Of a stretch of 64,000 nt of DNA, positions 34,912 through 43,557 are shown one piece after another. The position numbers and the translations under genes were made by a program. Positions within the stretch are counted from its first letter, which is position 1. Each line of letters begins with the position of its first letter. This stretch comes from Streptomyces chartreusis (lineage in GTDB: Bacteria; Actinomycetota; Actinomycetes; Streptomycetales; Streptomycetaceae): assembly GCF_008704715.1 (NCBI RefSeq), contig NZ_CP023689.1, positions 9,548,001 to 9,612,000 on the forward strand, read 5' to 3'. Under the pieces are notes generated by a model that was given only the letters and a program-made list of their open reading frames with translations, was not told the origin of the DNA and did no database searches.

Positions 34912-35062
34912 GCCCGAAGATTGCCAGCCGACGTTCCGACGCACATGAGTTCTCGTACTCAGAACGCCGTCCCCCACCCGTCGGGTCAGCCCGCCCGCAG
35001 ATAGCGCGCGAAATCGACCGGATCATCCAATGGGCGTCGTACGGCAGCCGTACGCCCCGCCC

Positions 35063-35695
35063 CTACCTCGTCCGGTACGCCCGCAGAAAGGTGCGTACAC
35101 CCTCGACCACGAGTGGCCGGACGCGGGTGTCCTCCGCCGCGTTCGCGGAGCCGAGTCTGTCCAGGGCGACGCCGAAGGTCAGGGCGATGAACTGGTCGGC
35201 TGCGAGGCGGGGGTCGGGGACGTCGAGGAGGCCGGCCTCGGCGAAGGCGGCGAATCGGTCGGCGATCGCCTCGTCCGGGGTGTTGGCCATGGCGTTGTAG
35301 CCCCGGTGCGGCAGGTTGCCGGACTCCGCGCGGACCAGTCGTTGCAGCGTGGCGTACTCCGCCGAGCCGAGCATGTCGGTCGCGATGCTCATCGAGAACG
35401 TGATCAGGGCGTCCTCGAGGTCGGCGGACTCCGTGACGTCGGTGAGCGTGTCGTCGAGCGTGCGTCGGATCGTGGTGATCAGCGACTGGCCGACGGAGTC
35501 GACGACCGCCTGCAGCAGGGTCTGCTTGTCGCCGAAGTAGTCGTACACCGTCCGCTTAGACACCTCGGCCCGCGCGGCCACCGCGTCGACGCTGGAGCGG
35601 TCGAAGCCGTCGGCGAGGAACAGTTCCCGGGCCGCCGAGAGGATGGCGGCCCGCTTCACCGTGGAGCCCTCGCGCAGTGTCTTCGTGGTCGGCAT
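35063..35695 (-). CDS. TetR-family regulator of the divergent efflux operon
   Basis: A 210-residue repressor with helix-turn-helix AVAARAEVSKRTVYDYFGDK and a helical C-terminal domain of the TetR_C_7 or AefR kind. The ATG at 35695 has TTAGG upstream; a GTG two codons earlier is possible. It is divergent from the MFS gene at 35797, with a 23-bp near-perfect palindrome in between. This is a classic layout for a ligand-responsive repressor of its own and the exporter promoter. Confidence 0.93.
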   Translation of the reverse strand: MPTTKTLREGSTVKRAAILSAARELFLADGFDRSSVDAVAARAEVSKRTVYDYFGDKQTLLQAVVDSVGQSLITTIRRTLDDTLTDVTESADLEDALITFSMSIATDMLGSAEYATLQRLVRAESGNLPHRGYNAMANTPDEAIADRFAAFAEAGLLDVPDPRLAADQFIALTFGVALDRLGSANAAEDTRVRPLVVEGVRTFLRAYRTR

Positions 35696-35713
35696 GGGCA
35701 CATCCTAACCGTT

Positions 35714-35736
35714 CTACACTGCACGGTGTAGTGTAG
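35714..35736. promoter_or_regulatory. TetR operator between repressor and exporter
   Basis: CTACACTGCAC and GTGTAGTGTAG form an 11-bp inverted repeat with one mismatch around a central G. It lies 19 bp before the TetR start and 61 bp before the MFS start, so one bound dimer pair could block both promoters. Confidence 0.75.
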
Positions 35737-35796
35737 TAGCCGGGATGTCGGCTCGGCGTGTGCCGACCGGCGTCGGAACCGACGGGAAGGACGTCC

Positions 35797-37194
35797 ATGA
35801 CCGCAACTCTCGCTCCACCGGTTCGCATCGGCAGGGCCGCTGTCGGGGCCCTCGGCCTGCTGGCAGTGGCGACCGGGGCCCTGGAGTCGGTGGTGACACC
35901 GACGCTCCCGCTCCTGCAACGCGAACTCGACATGAGCCCCTCCGAGGGGGCGTTGCTGAGCATCGTGCTTCTCATCACCGGCGCGCTCGTCACGCCGGTC
36001 GCGGGCAAGTTAGGCGACTGCTACGGCGGAAAACGGATCCTGATCCGGCTGATGGCGGTGGTCTGCGCCGGCGGGCTGGTGTCCGCCCTGGCGCCGAACC
36101 TGCTGGTACTGCTGCTCGGTCAGGTACTGCAAGGAGCGATGGTGGGCGCGCTGCCCCTGTCGTTCATCCTGGTGCGCAAACACCTCCCCGCCGGGGAGTC
36201 GAAGGTGGCCATCGGGGTCGTCAGCGGGTTGTTCGTCGGCGGCGGGATGGCGGGCACGCTGTCGGCCGGGCCCGTCGCCGAAGGGCTGTCCCGGCACTGG
36301 ATGTTCGCGCTGCCGACGATCGCGGTCATCGGCTCCACCGCGCTGGTGAACCGGCTGATGCCGCATGACCCGCCGGGCCGCTCGGACGACGCCGGGATCG
36401 ACTGGCCCGGCCTGCTCCTCCTGAGCGGGACGCTGGTCACGCTCATGCTCGTGCTGGCCCTGGCGCCCGACGTCGCCTCGCAACCCCTCGTGCTCGGCGC
36501 CCTGGTCCTGCTTCTGGCCGCCTTCGCCGGCGGATGGATAGCCGTCGAACGCCGAGCGACCTCACCCATGGTCGATCTGAGCATGCTGGCACGGCCCGCG
36601 GTGTGGAAGTCGTGCGTGCTGACCTTCGTAATCTGCGTCGGAACCTCGGTGGCGGTCTATCTCGTCCCACAGCTGTTCGCGGTGCCCTCCGACGAGTACG
36701 GCTTCGGGGCCGGTGCCACCGCGATCGGCTTCTTCCTGCTGCCGGGCGCCGTCGCCGCGTCGCTGGCCGGACCGATCAGCGGGATCGGGGCGCGGCGCTA
36801 CGGCTCGCGTGCCGTGGTCACCGCCGGGGTCGTCCTCATGGTCACCGCCCTGATCGCCCTGGCAGCCGTGCACACCGAGGTCTGGCACCTCGTCATCGGC
36901 AAGGTGATGATCGCCCTCGCCAACGGCCTGTGCGTCAACGCGTTGGTGACCGGCACCGCCACATCCGTCGAACAGGGCGACACGGGCATCGCCACCAGCC
37001 TGGTCCTGGTGACTCGCGTCCTCGGCTACGCCGTGGGTGCCCAGGTCAGCGGCGCGATCCTCACCGCCGCCACCCCTTCCGGGTCGGACGTCCCCGCCGA
37101 ATCGGCCTTCGTCACCGGCTTCGCCATAGCCGCCGCCGTCACGGCGCTGTCCCTCCTCGTCACCCGCACCATGAGCAAAGGAGCCAAGGAATGA
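35797..37194 (+). CDS. MFS exporter, DHA2-like
   Basis: A 465-residue membrane exporter with about 14 helices. Motif A-like GKLGDCYGGKRILI follows helix 2, and GALESVVTPTLPLLQREL is typical of multidrug members. GGAAGG lies upstream of the ATG at 35797. Its stop overlaps the start of the FAD monooxygenase (ATGA), so the two are co-translated. Under TetR control it is probably a toxin or antibiotic efflux pump. Confidence 0.92.
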   Translation: MTATLAPPVRIGRAAVGALGLLAVATGALESVVTPTLPLLQRELDMSPSEGALLSIVLLITGALVTPVAGKLGDCYGGKRILIRLMAVVCAGGLVSALAPNLLVLLLGQVLQGAMVGALPLSFILVRKHLPAGESKVAIGVVSGLFVGGGMAGTLSAGPVAEGLSRHWMFALPTIAVIGSTALVNRLMPHDPPGRSDDAGIDWPGLLLLSGTLVTLMLVLALAPDVASQPLVLGALVLLLAAFAGGWIAVERRATSPMVDLSMLARPAVWKSCVLTFVICVGTSVAVYLVPQLFAVPSDEYGFGAGATAIGFFLLPGAVAASLAGPISGIGARRYGSRAVVTAGVVLMVTALIALAAVHTEVWHLVIGKVMIALANGLCVNALVTGTATSVEQGDTGIATSLVLVTRVLGYAVGAQVSGAILTAATPSGSDVPAESAFVTGFAIAAAVTALSLLVTRTMSKGAKE

Positions 37195-38411
37195 CCCGCA
37201 CCGGTCTGTTGAGGGACAGCGGCATCGCGCCGAGGCGAAAGGTTCTGATATCCGGCGCCAGCATCGCGGGACCCGCCCTCGCGTTCTGGCTGAGCCGCTA
37301 CGGATTCGAGGTCACGGTCGTCGAGAAAGCGGGCGCAATTCGTGGCGGCGGCTATCCCATCGACATACGCGGCACCGCACTCGACGTCGTCCGGAGGATG
37401 GGAATCCTGCCCGGACTGCAGGACGCGCACATCGACCTGCGCCGGCTGACCTTCCTCGACGGGGACGGCAGCGAGGTGGCCTCGGTCGAACCGCACGCCG
37501 TGACGGGCGGTGTCGCGGGGCGGGACCTGGAGGTGCGGCGCGGGGATCTGACCAGCGCTCTCCACACGGCCGTACGTGACGACGTGGAGTTCCTTTTCAA
37601 CGACTCCATCGACACCCTCGACGATTACGACCACGGGGTCGACGTGACCTTCCACGGGGGCGGCAGAGGGACGTACGACATGGTGGTCGGTGCGGACGGT
37701 ATCCATTCACGCACCCGCGAATTCCTCTTCGGCCCCGAGCGGCAATTCCACCGTTACCTCGGCTACTGCTTCGCCGTGTTCACCATGCGGAACACCTTCG
37801 GCCTCTCCCACGAGACGGTGATGTGGAACGCCCCCGGCAGGGCCGCGGCGCTCTACGCCGTGGGGGACGACGACAGCGTGCACGCCTTCCTGAACTTCGC
37901 CCACCCTGAACCGCCGTTCGGCGCCTTCCGGGATCCGGGAGCCCAACGGGATCTGGTCGCCGAGGTGTTCGCCGACGCGGGGTGGGAGGTCCCGGGCATG
38001 CTGGCCGCCATGCGCGACACGGATGACCTGTTCTTCGACGCGGTCAGCCAGATCCGTATGCCTCGCTGGTCCAGCGGGAGGGTCGCGCTGGTGGGCGACG
38101 CGGCGTACGCGCCCTCGTTCCTCACCGGACAGGGCTCCAGCCTCGCGCTCGTCGGCGCGTACATGCTCGCCCATTCCCTCGCCGACCGGGACCACGTCGC
38201 GGGCTTCGCCGCCTACGAGGACAGCACCCGTGAGTTCGTGACCATGAACCAGGATCTGGTCGGCGAGGGCGATGCGGCACTCTTCCCGACCACCGCCCAA
38301 GCCCTGAAGCAGCGCAACGACATGCTGCGCAAGCTCAGCTCCATGCCCGCAGCGGAGGCACGTCCGGCCCATTCGGCCCTCACCCTGCCGGAGTTGATGC
38401 CCGTGACATGA
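37191..38411 (+). CDS. FAD-dependent monooxygenase (TetX/PHBH-like)
   Basis: A 406-residue group A flavin monooxygenase. The N-terminal dinucleotide fold is ISGASIAGPALAFWLSRYG, the DG motif is VVGADGIHSRTRE, and the second flavin motif is LVGDAAYAPSFLTGQGSSLA. Family members hydroxylate aromatic substrates or inactivate tetracyclines and rifamycins. The substrate here is unknown. Overlap with the exporter gene suggests a modify-and-export resistance unit. Confidence 0.92.
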   Translation: MTRTGLLRDSGIAPRRKVLISGASIAGPALAFWLSRYGFEVTVVEKAGAIRGGGYPIDIRGTALDVVRRMGILPGLQDAHIDLRRLTFLDGDGSEVASVEPHAVTGGVAGRDLEVRRGDLTSALHTAVRDDVEFLFNDSIDTLDDYDHGVDVTFHGGGRGTYDMVVGADGIHSRTREFLFGPERQFHRYLGYCFAVFTMRNTFGLSHETVMWNAPGRAAALYAVGDDDSVHAFLNFAHPEPPFGAFRDPGAQRDLVAEVFADAGWEVPGMLAAMRDTDDLFFDAVSQIRMPRWSSGRVALVGDAAYAPSFLTGQGSSLALVGAYMLAHSLADRDHVAGFAAYEDSTREFVTMNQDLVGEGDAALFPTTAQALKQRNDMLRKLSSMPAAEARPAHSALTLPELMPVT

Positions 38412-38439
38412 GCCCGGCCATGCGCGCCCGGGACGCGTG

Positions 38440-39537
38440 TCACCTGTCCTCGGCGCGTGGGGCGGTCGCCGGTAGTTCCACGGCGATGCGGATCCCGCCG
38501 GTCGGGCGCGGGGTGAGGGTGAGGGTGCCGTCGTGGGCTTGGGTGATGGTCTTCACGATGGCCAGGCCGAGGCCGACACCCGCGTGGTCGGTGTGGATGC
38601 GTTCGGTGCCGCGCCGGAACGGTTCGGTGAGCGTCGAGATCAGCTGTGGGGTGAGCTCTTCGCCCGTGTTCTCGACGGTGAGCACCACGGTCTCGGGGCG
38701 GACGCGGGTCATGACCCATACGATGCCCCGCTCGGGCAGGTTGTGGACGATCGCGTTGTGCAGGAGGTTCATGGTCAGTTGCAGCAGCAGCGCTTGTGAG
38801 CCGTCCGTGGGCGCGACGTCGCCGCTCGTCTCGATGCTGACGCCGTGCTTTTCCGCGAGGGGGAGGAGTGTCTCGGTGGCTTCCTCCGCGAGGAGGGAGA
38901 GGTCGACGGGTTCGCGGGTGAAGGACCGCTGCTCGGCGCGGCTGAGCAGGAGCAGTGCCTCGGTCAGGTCGATCGCCCGGGTGTTCACCGCATGGAGGCG
39001 GTCCATGAGCTTGCCGGTGTCGGGGTCCGGATCGGCGCGCGCCACGTCGATCAACGACTTCGAGATCGCTAGCGGGGTACGCAATTCGTGAGAGGCGTTG
39101 GCCGCGAATCTCTGCTGTTCGGCGACATGCGCTTCGAGCCGCGCGAGCATCGTGTCGAAGGCGTCGGCGAGTTCGCGGAATTCGTCCTTGCGGCCCGGTA
39201 GCCGGATTCGGTGGGAGAGCGATCCGTTCGTGGCCAGGCGGGTGGCATCGGTGATACGGCTCAAGGGGGCGAGGACGCGGCCGGCGAGGAACCATCCGCC
39301 CAGGAGACCAAAGACCAGCAGAAAGGCCATCACGGCGGCGGCCGTGGGGGCGAAGGTGCGCAGAAGGAGTTGGCGGTTGGGATTCTCGTACAGCATTCGC
39401 CGGTCCCAGTCGTCCGGGACGTATTCCAGGAGGGACACCCATACGGCGGCCAGCAGCAGGACACCGGCGAGCATGACGAACCCGGCATAGCTGAGGGTGA
39501 GTTTGACGCGAACGCTCAACCCGGGCGCCCTATCCAC
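38440..39537 (-). CDS. Sensor histidine kinase
   Basis: A 365-residue membrane kinase. Helix 1 is at about 10-32, a short extracytoplasmic loop of about 30 residues follows, and helix 2 is at about 62-84. Then come HAMP (about 85-137), HisKA with the phosphorylated His in NASHELRTPLA, and the ATPase domain (NLLHNAIVHN, ENTGEEL, GVGLGLAIVKTI). The small external loop suggests sensing in or at the membrane, as in VanS-like kinases. The GTG at 39537 overlaps the response regulator stop by 8 nt. Confidence 0.94.
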   Translation of the reverse strand: MDRAPGLSVRVKLTLSYAGFVMLAGVLLLAAVWVSLLEYVPDDWDRRMLYENPNRQLLLRTFAPTAAAVMAFLLVFGLLGGWFLAGRVLAPLSRITDATRLATNGSLSHRIRLPGRKDEFRELADAFDTMLARLEAHVAEQQRFAANASHELRTPLAISKSLIDVARADPDPDTGKLMDRLHAVNTRAIDLTEALLLLSRAEQRSFTREPVDLSLLAEEATETLLPLAEKHGVSIETSGDVAPTDGSQALLLQLTMNLLHNAIVHNLPERGIVWVMTRVRPETVVLTVENTGEELTPQLISTLTEPFRRGTERIHTDHAGVGLGLAIVKTITQAHDGTLTLTPRPTGGIRIAVELPATAPRAEDR

Positions 39538-40225
39538 CGTCTGTTCCCTCGTTTCCGGCCTGCGACGTGGTTTCGATGCGGTAGCCGACGCCCGGCACCG
39601 TGGCGATCAGCCAGGGTTCGCCGAGCCGTTTGCGCAATGCCGAGACCGTGATGCGGACGGCGTTGGTGAACGGGTCGGCGTTCTCGTCCCACGCCCGCTC
39701 CAAGAGCTCTTCGGCGCTGACGACACCGCCTTCGGCGGCGACGAGGACTTCCAGTACGGCGAATTGCTTCCTGGTGAGTGCGACGTAGCGGCCGTCCCGG
39801 TAGACCTCCCTGCGGAACGGATCGAGCCGCAGACCCGCGATCTCGCGCACGGGCGGCCTGCTGTGGGCGCGTCTGCGGTCGAGTGCCCGGAGCCTGAGCG
39901 CGAGCTCCCGGAGTTCGAAGGGTTTCGTGAGGTAGTCGTCGGCGCCCAGCTCGAAACCGGAGGCCTTGTCGTCGAGACGGTCGGCCGCGGTGAGCATGAG
40001 GATCGGCATGCCGCTGCCGGAGGCGACGATGCGTTTGGCGACCTCGTCACCGGACGGTCCGGGGATGTCACGGTCGAGGACGGCGATGTCGTAGGCGTTG
40101 ACGCTCAGCAATTCCAGGGCGGAGTCGCCGTCGCCCGCGATGTCGGCCGCGACGGCCTCCAGACGTAGGCCGTCGCGGATGGCCTCCGCCAGATAGGGCT
40201 CGTCCTCGACGATCAGCACGCGCAT
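39530..40225 (-). CDS. OmpR/PhoB-family response regulator
   Basis: A 231-residue regulator. The receiver has the acidic pair at 7-8 (VEDE), phospho-Asp51 in AVLDRDIPG, LTAAD and KPF. The C-terminal winged helix carries YVALTRKQFAVLEVL and NAVRITVSALRKRLG. The ATG at 40225 is preferred because the receiver begins there. It is co-translated with the kinase at 39537. It is divergent from the VanY/VanJ-like genes, which are likely targets; a perfect inverted repeat (arms 40245-40253 and 40275-40283) lies between. Confidence 0.95.
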   Translation of the reverse strand: MRVLIVEDEPYLAEAIRDGLRLEAVAADIAGDGDSALELLSVNAYDIAVLDRDIPGPSGDEVAKRIVASGSGMPILMLTAADRLDDKASGFELGADDYLTKPFELRELALRLRALDRRRAHSRPPVREIAGLRLDPFRREVYRDGRYVALTRKQFAVLEVLVAAEGGVVSAEELLERAWDENADPFTNAVRITVSALRKRLGEPWLIATVPGVGYRIETTSQAGNEGTDGG

Positions 40226-40244
40226 GTGATCGATGCTAGGAGGC

Positions 40245-40283
40245 GGCACGTATCGGCGGCATATCGAAAACCGCATACGTGCC
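40245..40283. promoter_or_regulatory. Inverted repeat in the divergent promoter of the Van-like module
   Basis: GGCACGTAT and ATACGTGCC are perfect 9-bp complements separated by 21 bases, so the arm centres are 30 bp apart on the helix. It lies between the response regulator start (40225) and the VanY-like start (40313), consistent with a control site for both. Confidence 0.45.
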
Positions 40284-40312
40284 GGCAACACCGCGCTGCC
40301 TTGACTGGCAGC

Positions 40313-40765
40313 ATGCCTCGAACCTCACGATTACCAGGAACATCGTCCCGCCGGATCGTCCGGCTGCTCCTTGGTGAGCCCCGAGGTCCGCTCGGTGAAG
40401 CGGACGGTGCCGTCCCTGACGGCGTGACGGTGTTCGACGGCGTCGAGTTCTACGTCAGCAGCGGCTGGCGTTCCCCGGAGTACCAGGATCAGCTTCTCCG
40501 TGAGGCGGTCGCCGAATACGGGTCCGAGGACGAGGCCGCCCGATGGGTGGCAACCGCGACCACATCTCCGCACGTGGCGGGGGACGCGGTCGACATCGGG
40601 CGTTCCGACGCGACGGAGTGGCTGTCCCGGCACGGCGCCGAGCACGGGCTGTGCCAGATCTACCGAAACGAACCCTGGCACTACGAACTGCGTACCGAGG
40701 CGATCGAGCACGGCTGCCCGCGTATGTATGCCGACCCCACCCAGGACCCGAGGATGCAGCAGTGA
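40313..40765 (+). CDS. VanY-like D-alanyl-D-alanine carboxypeptidase (M15B)
   Basis: A 150-residue zinc peptidase of the VanY family. Zinc and catalytic motifs are complete: SGWRSPEYQ, SPHVAGDAVDIG (SxHxxGxAxD) and NEPWHYEL. It is short for the family. No signal peptide or membrane anchor is visible, and between DGVTVFD and GVEFY about 25 residues usually found in Streptomyces homologues seem absent (from memory of the family, not computed). It may therefore be a shortened, mislocalised copy. Its stop lies 24 nt before the preferred ATG of the VanJ-like gene. Confidence 0.8.
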   Translation: MPRTSRLPGTSSRRIVRLLLGEPRGPLGEADGAVPDGVTVFDGVEFYVSSGWRSPEYQDQLLREAVAEYGSEDEAARWVATATTSPHVAGDAVDIGRSDATEWLSRHGAEHGLCQIYRNEPWHYELRTEAIEHGCPRMYADPTQDPRMQQ

Positions 40766-40788
40766 CCGAGAGCGAGCGAGGACAGGCG

Positions 40789-41862
40789 ATGACGCGGGTT
40801 GAGGCGAGGGACAGCCGGGGCACGGAGGGAAGCCCGGACCCCGGATCCGGTACCCGGCGCGCCCGTATCCGCCGCGCCGTCGGCGCCCTCTCCAGGCCGG
40901 GTCCCTGGAAGCGCGGCCGTCTGCTCGCGACGCCGGCGGTACTGCTCGGCCTGCTCATGCTGCTGCACGCGCAGATCACGGACCGCGGCGGCCTCGGCAG
41001 CCTGGTGGAGAGCTTGCTGCCGTGGCTCGGCGTGTTCGTCCCGGTGCTGCTGGCAGGTGCGCTGTGGCGCCGGTCCGCCTCCGCCGTGGTCGCGCTGCTG
41101 CTGCCGGTCGTGGTGTGGCTGAGCCTCTTCGGCGGGCTGCTCGTCGACAAGTCCCACGCGGGCGGCGACCTGACCCTCGTCAGCCACAATGTCGGTGCCG
41201 GGAACCCCGACCCGGCCGCCACCGCCCGCGACCTGGCCGCCTCCGGGGCGGACCTGCTGGCGCTGGAGGAGATCACCTCGCAGGCCCGAGGTGTGTACGA
41301 GCAGGAGCTGGCGAAGACGTTCCCGCATCACACGGTGCTGGGCACGGTCGGGCTGTGGAGCAAACTGCCGCTGTCGGACACCCGGGCGGTCGACATCCAG
41401 CAGGACGTGGGGCCGCTGGGAGACGCCAAGTCGGACGACCAGAAGCTGCCGTACAACCGGGCGCTGCGCACCACGGTGGCCACGGACGAAGGTCCCCTGG
41501 CGGTGTACGTGGCCCACCTGGGGTCCGTACGTGTGATGCCCCGGAACGGCTTCTGGACGGACAGCCGGGACCGCAACGCGACGGCACTCGCCAAGGCGCT
41601 GGCCGCCGAGCGCAACGAGCGGGTCGTGCTGCTCGGCGACCTGAACGGCACCGTGGACGACCGCGCGTTCGCCGGCATCACCGCACAGCTGCACTCCGTC
41701 CAGGACGAGGCCGGGAACGGCTTCGGCTTCAGCTGGCCCGCGAAGTTCCCGGTGGCACGGATCGATCAGATCCTGGTCCGCGGTGTGGAGCCGGAGAGCT
41801 CCTGGGTTCTGCCGGCCACCGGCAGTGACCATCTGCCGGTGGCGGCGGGAATCAGCTGGTGA
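40789..41862 (+). CDS. VanJ/StaP-like membrane endonuclease/exonuclease/phosphatase-family protein
   Basis: A 357-residue protein. Three membrane helices (about 40-125) precede an extracytoplasmic EEP domain: LTLVSHNVGAGN, DLLALEEITS, VVLLGDLNGTVDD and ATGSDHLPVAAGI, which supply the metal and catalytic residues. This layout matches VanJ of Streptomyces coelicolor and StaP, which give resistance to teicoplanin-type lipoglycopeptides. The ATG at 40789 has GAGG at seven bases; a GTG at 40762 that overlaps the VanY stop is the alternative. It likely acts on a lipid-linked cell-wall phosphate. Confidence 0.85.
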   Translation: MTRVEARDSRGTEGSPDPGSGTRRARIRRAVGALSRPGPWKRGRLLATPAVLLGLLMLLHAQITDRGGLGSLVESLLPWLGVFVPVLLAGALWRRSASAVVALLLPVVVWLSLFGGLLVDKSHAGGDLTLVSHNVGAGNPDPAATARDLAASGADLLALEEITSQARGVYEQELAKTFPHHTVLGTVGLWSKLPLSDTRAVDIQQDVGPLGDAKSDDQKLPYNRALRTTVATDEGPLAVYVAHLGSVRVMPRNGFWTDSRDRNATALAKALAAERNERVVLLGDLNGTVDDRAFAGITAQLHSVQDEAGNGFGFSWPAKFPVARIDQILVRGVEPESSWVLPATGSDHLPVAAGISW

Positions 41863-41919
41863 AGGCGGCGCTGCGCAGGCGCCAGATGCGAAACGGGGCG
41901 GGGGCGAGGGCCGAGGCGG

Positions 41920-42993
41920 TCAGGCCGAGTGCTGGTACGCCGAGTAGGTCAGATAGCCGTTGTCGCCGCCCTCGAAGTACGTCGCCTCATCGGCGGGGGC
42001 GATCGGGAGGCCGGTGCGCAGACGCTCGACCAGGTCGGGGTTGGCGATGAAGGCGCGGCCGAAGCTGATGAGGTCGGCTCCCAGGCCGAGCCAGTGGTCC
42101 GCGTCCGTGCGGCCGGCCTGCTTGGGGCCCATCGGCAGGACCGGGTTCATCACGAGCGTGCCGGGCCAGGTCCGGCGCAGAGCGAGGAGCGTCTCTTCGT
42201 CGATGGTGGCCTCGAGGTGGATGTACGCCAGCCCGAGCCGGGACAGCTCGGTCAGGAGGGCGGTGTAGAGCTCGGCGACGTCGGCCTCCTCGATGCCCCA
42301 GAAGGCGCCACCGGGGGAGAGGCGGATCCCGGCCCGGTCCGCGCCGATGGCTTCGGCGGTCGCGGTGACCGCCTCGACGGCGAACCGGATCCGGTTGGCC
42401 ACGGAGCCGCCGTAGCGGTCCGTGCGCAGGTTGGCGTTGGAGGAGAGGAACTGCGAGATCAAATAGCCGTTGGCGCCGTGGAGTTCCACACCGTCGAATC
42501 CGGCGTCCACGGCCCGGCGCGAGGCGTCCGCGTACGAGCGGACGTGCTCGGGCACTTCCGCCGTGTCCAGGGCACGCGGAGTCGGTGCCGGCTGACGCCC
42601 GCTGGGGGTGAACACCTCGCCTACGGCCGCCACCGCCGAGGGGCCGACGGGCCGCATCCCGGTGGTGTCGGGGTGCGACACGCGCCCGCCGTGCATGATC
42701 TGGGCGAAGATCCGGCCGCCGTTGGTGTGCACCGCGTCGGTCACCGTCCGCCAAGCGGTCACCTGATCGTCGGTGTGCAGGCCCGGGGTGCCCGGGTTGG
42801 ACTGGCCGATCAGGTTCGGCTGCACCCCTTCGGTGACGATCAGGCCGGCCGTGGCCCGCTGGGCGTAATAGCGCGCCATCGAGGGCGTCGCCAGACCACC
42901 CGCGGCGGCCCGCACCCGGGTCATCGGGGCCATCACCACTCGGTTGGGCAGCACCAGGTCGCCGAGCCGGTAGCCGGTGAAGAGGGTCGTCAC
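41920..42993 (-). CDS. Old yellow enzyme-family NADH:flavin oxidoreductase
   Basis: A 357-residue FMN TIM-barrel ene-reductase. Features: LPNRVVMAPMTRVRA, IFAQIMHGGRVSHP, the active-site pair in ELHGANGYLISQFL (His/Asn), and FGRAFIANPDL for FMN phosphate. GTG at 42993 has AAGGAG at seven bases. It reduces electrophilic C=C bonds, often in detoxification. It is divergent from the MerR gene at 43122, with a long-spacer promoter between, so induction by an electrophile or redox signal through MerR is likely. Confidence 0.94.
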   Translation of the reverse strand: MTTLFTGYRLGDLVLPNRVVMAPMTRVRAAAGGLATPSMARYYAQRATAGLIVTEGVQPNLIGQSNPGTPGLHTDDQVTAWRTVTDAVHTNGGRIFAQIMHGGRVSHPDTTGMRPVGPSAVAAVGEVFTPSGRQPAPTPRALDTAEVPEHVRSYADASRRAVDAGFDGVELHGANGYLISQFLSSNANLRTDRYGGSVANRIRFAVEAVTATAEAIGADRAGIRLSPGGAFWGIEEADVAELYTALLTELSRLGLAYIHLEATIDEETLLALRRTWPGTLVMNPVLPMGPKQAGRTDADHWLGLGADLISFGRAFIANPDLVERLRTGLPIAPADEATYFEGGDNGYLTYSAYQHSA

Positions 42994-43051
42994 GTCGTGT
43001 CTCCTTGGTCGGTTCCGCGTGATCCGTCGTGCCCTGATCGGCACACCGGTT

Positions 43052-43083
43052 ACGCTAAAACCTGACACTGACGTCAGAGGCAA
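43052..43083 (-). promoter_or_regulatory. MerR-type promoter of the OYE gene with long spacer
   Basis: On the minus strand, TTGCCT (43078-43083) is a -35 candidate and TTAGCG (43053-43058) or TAGCGT (43052-43057) a -10 candidate, separated by 19-20 bp. The inverted repeat CTGAC-N6-GTCAG (43062-43077) fills the spacer. This overlong spacer with an internal dyad is the hallmark of MerR-activated promoters. Confidence 0.6.
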
Positions 43084-43121
43084 GGGTTGTGCCCCGGATC
43101 ACAAGAGGAAGGGCGGGCGGC

Positions 43122-43499
43122 ATGAGAATCGGCGAGCTCGCGGCGCGGGCCGGAGTGAGCGTCAGATCCCTGCGCTACTACGAGGAACAGGGCCTGCTCA
43201 CCAGCGCCCGCAGTGCCAGCGGGCAGCGGCACTACACGGAGGCCCATGTCGAACGGGTCACCTTCCTCCAGCGGATGTACGCGGCAGGCCTGTCCAGCCG
43301 GACCATCGCCGAACTCCTGCCGTGTGTCGACTCACCGAGCGAGAGCACGTCCGATGCCGCGCTGGAGCGGATGGCCGAGGAACGCGAACGGCTCTCAGCG
43401 CACATCGAGGAACTGGTCCGCACCCGGGATGCGCTCGACGTGCTGATGGCCACGAATCGGGCCCACCGGGCGGGCCTGAGCCCGACCGCGACAGTCTGA
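43122..43499 (+). CDS. MerR-family regulator
   Basis: A 125-residue activator: winged-helix start MRIGELAARAGVSVRSLRYY, EEQGLL, then RHYTEAHVERVTFLQRMYAAG, followed by a long dimerisation helix (about 80-112). There is no cysteine cluster for metals at the C-terminus, so a small-molecule or redox type is more likely. The ATG at 43122 is preferred over one 11 codons upstream. It is divergent from the OYE gene. Confidence 0.93.
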   Translation: MRIGELAARAGVSVRSLRYYEEQGLLTSARSASGQRHYTEAHVERVTFLQRMYAAGLSSRTIAELLPCVDSPSESTSDAALERMAEERERLSAHIEELVRTRDALDVLMATNRAHRAGLSPTATV

Positions 43500-43557
43500 A
43501 CTCTCCCGTCGGAGCCATGGTCGAGGCGTCGGCCGGCCGCCCTCTTCACCTCGTTCA

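Noticed and set aside
38440..41862. A complete vancomycin resistance cluster
   Set aside because: No vanH, vanA or vanX-type genes flank the two-component system; only VanY- and VanJ-like genes are present.
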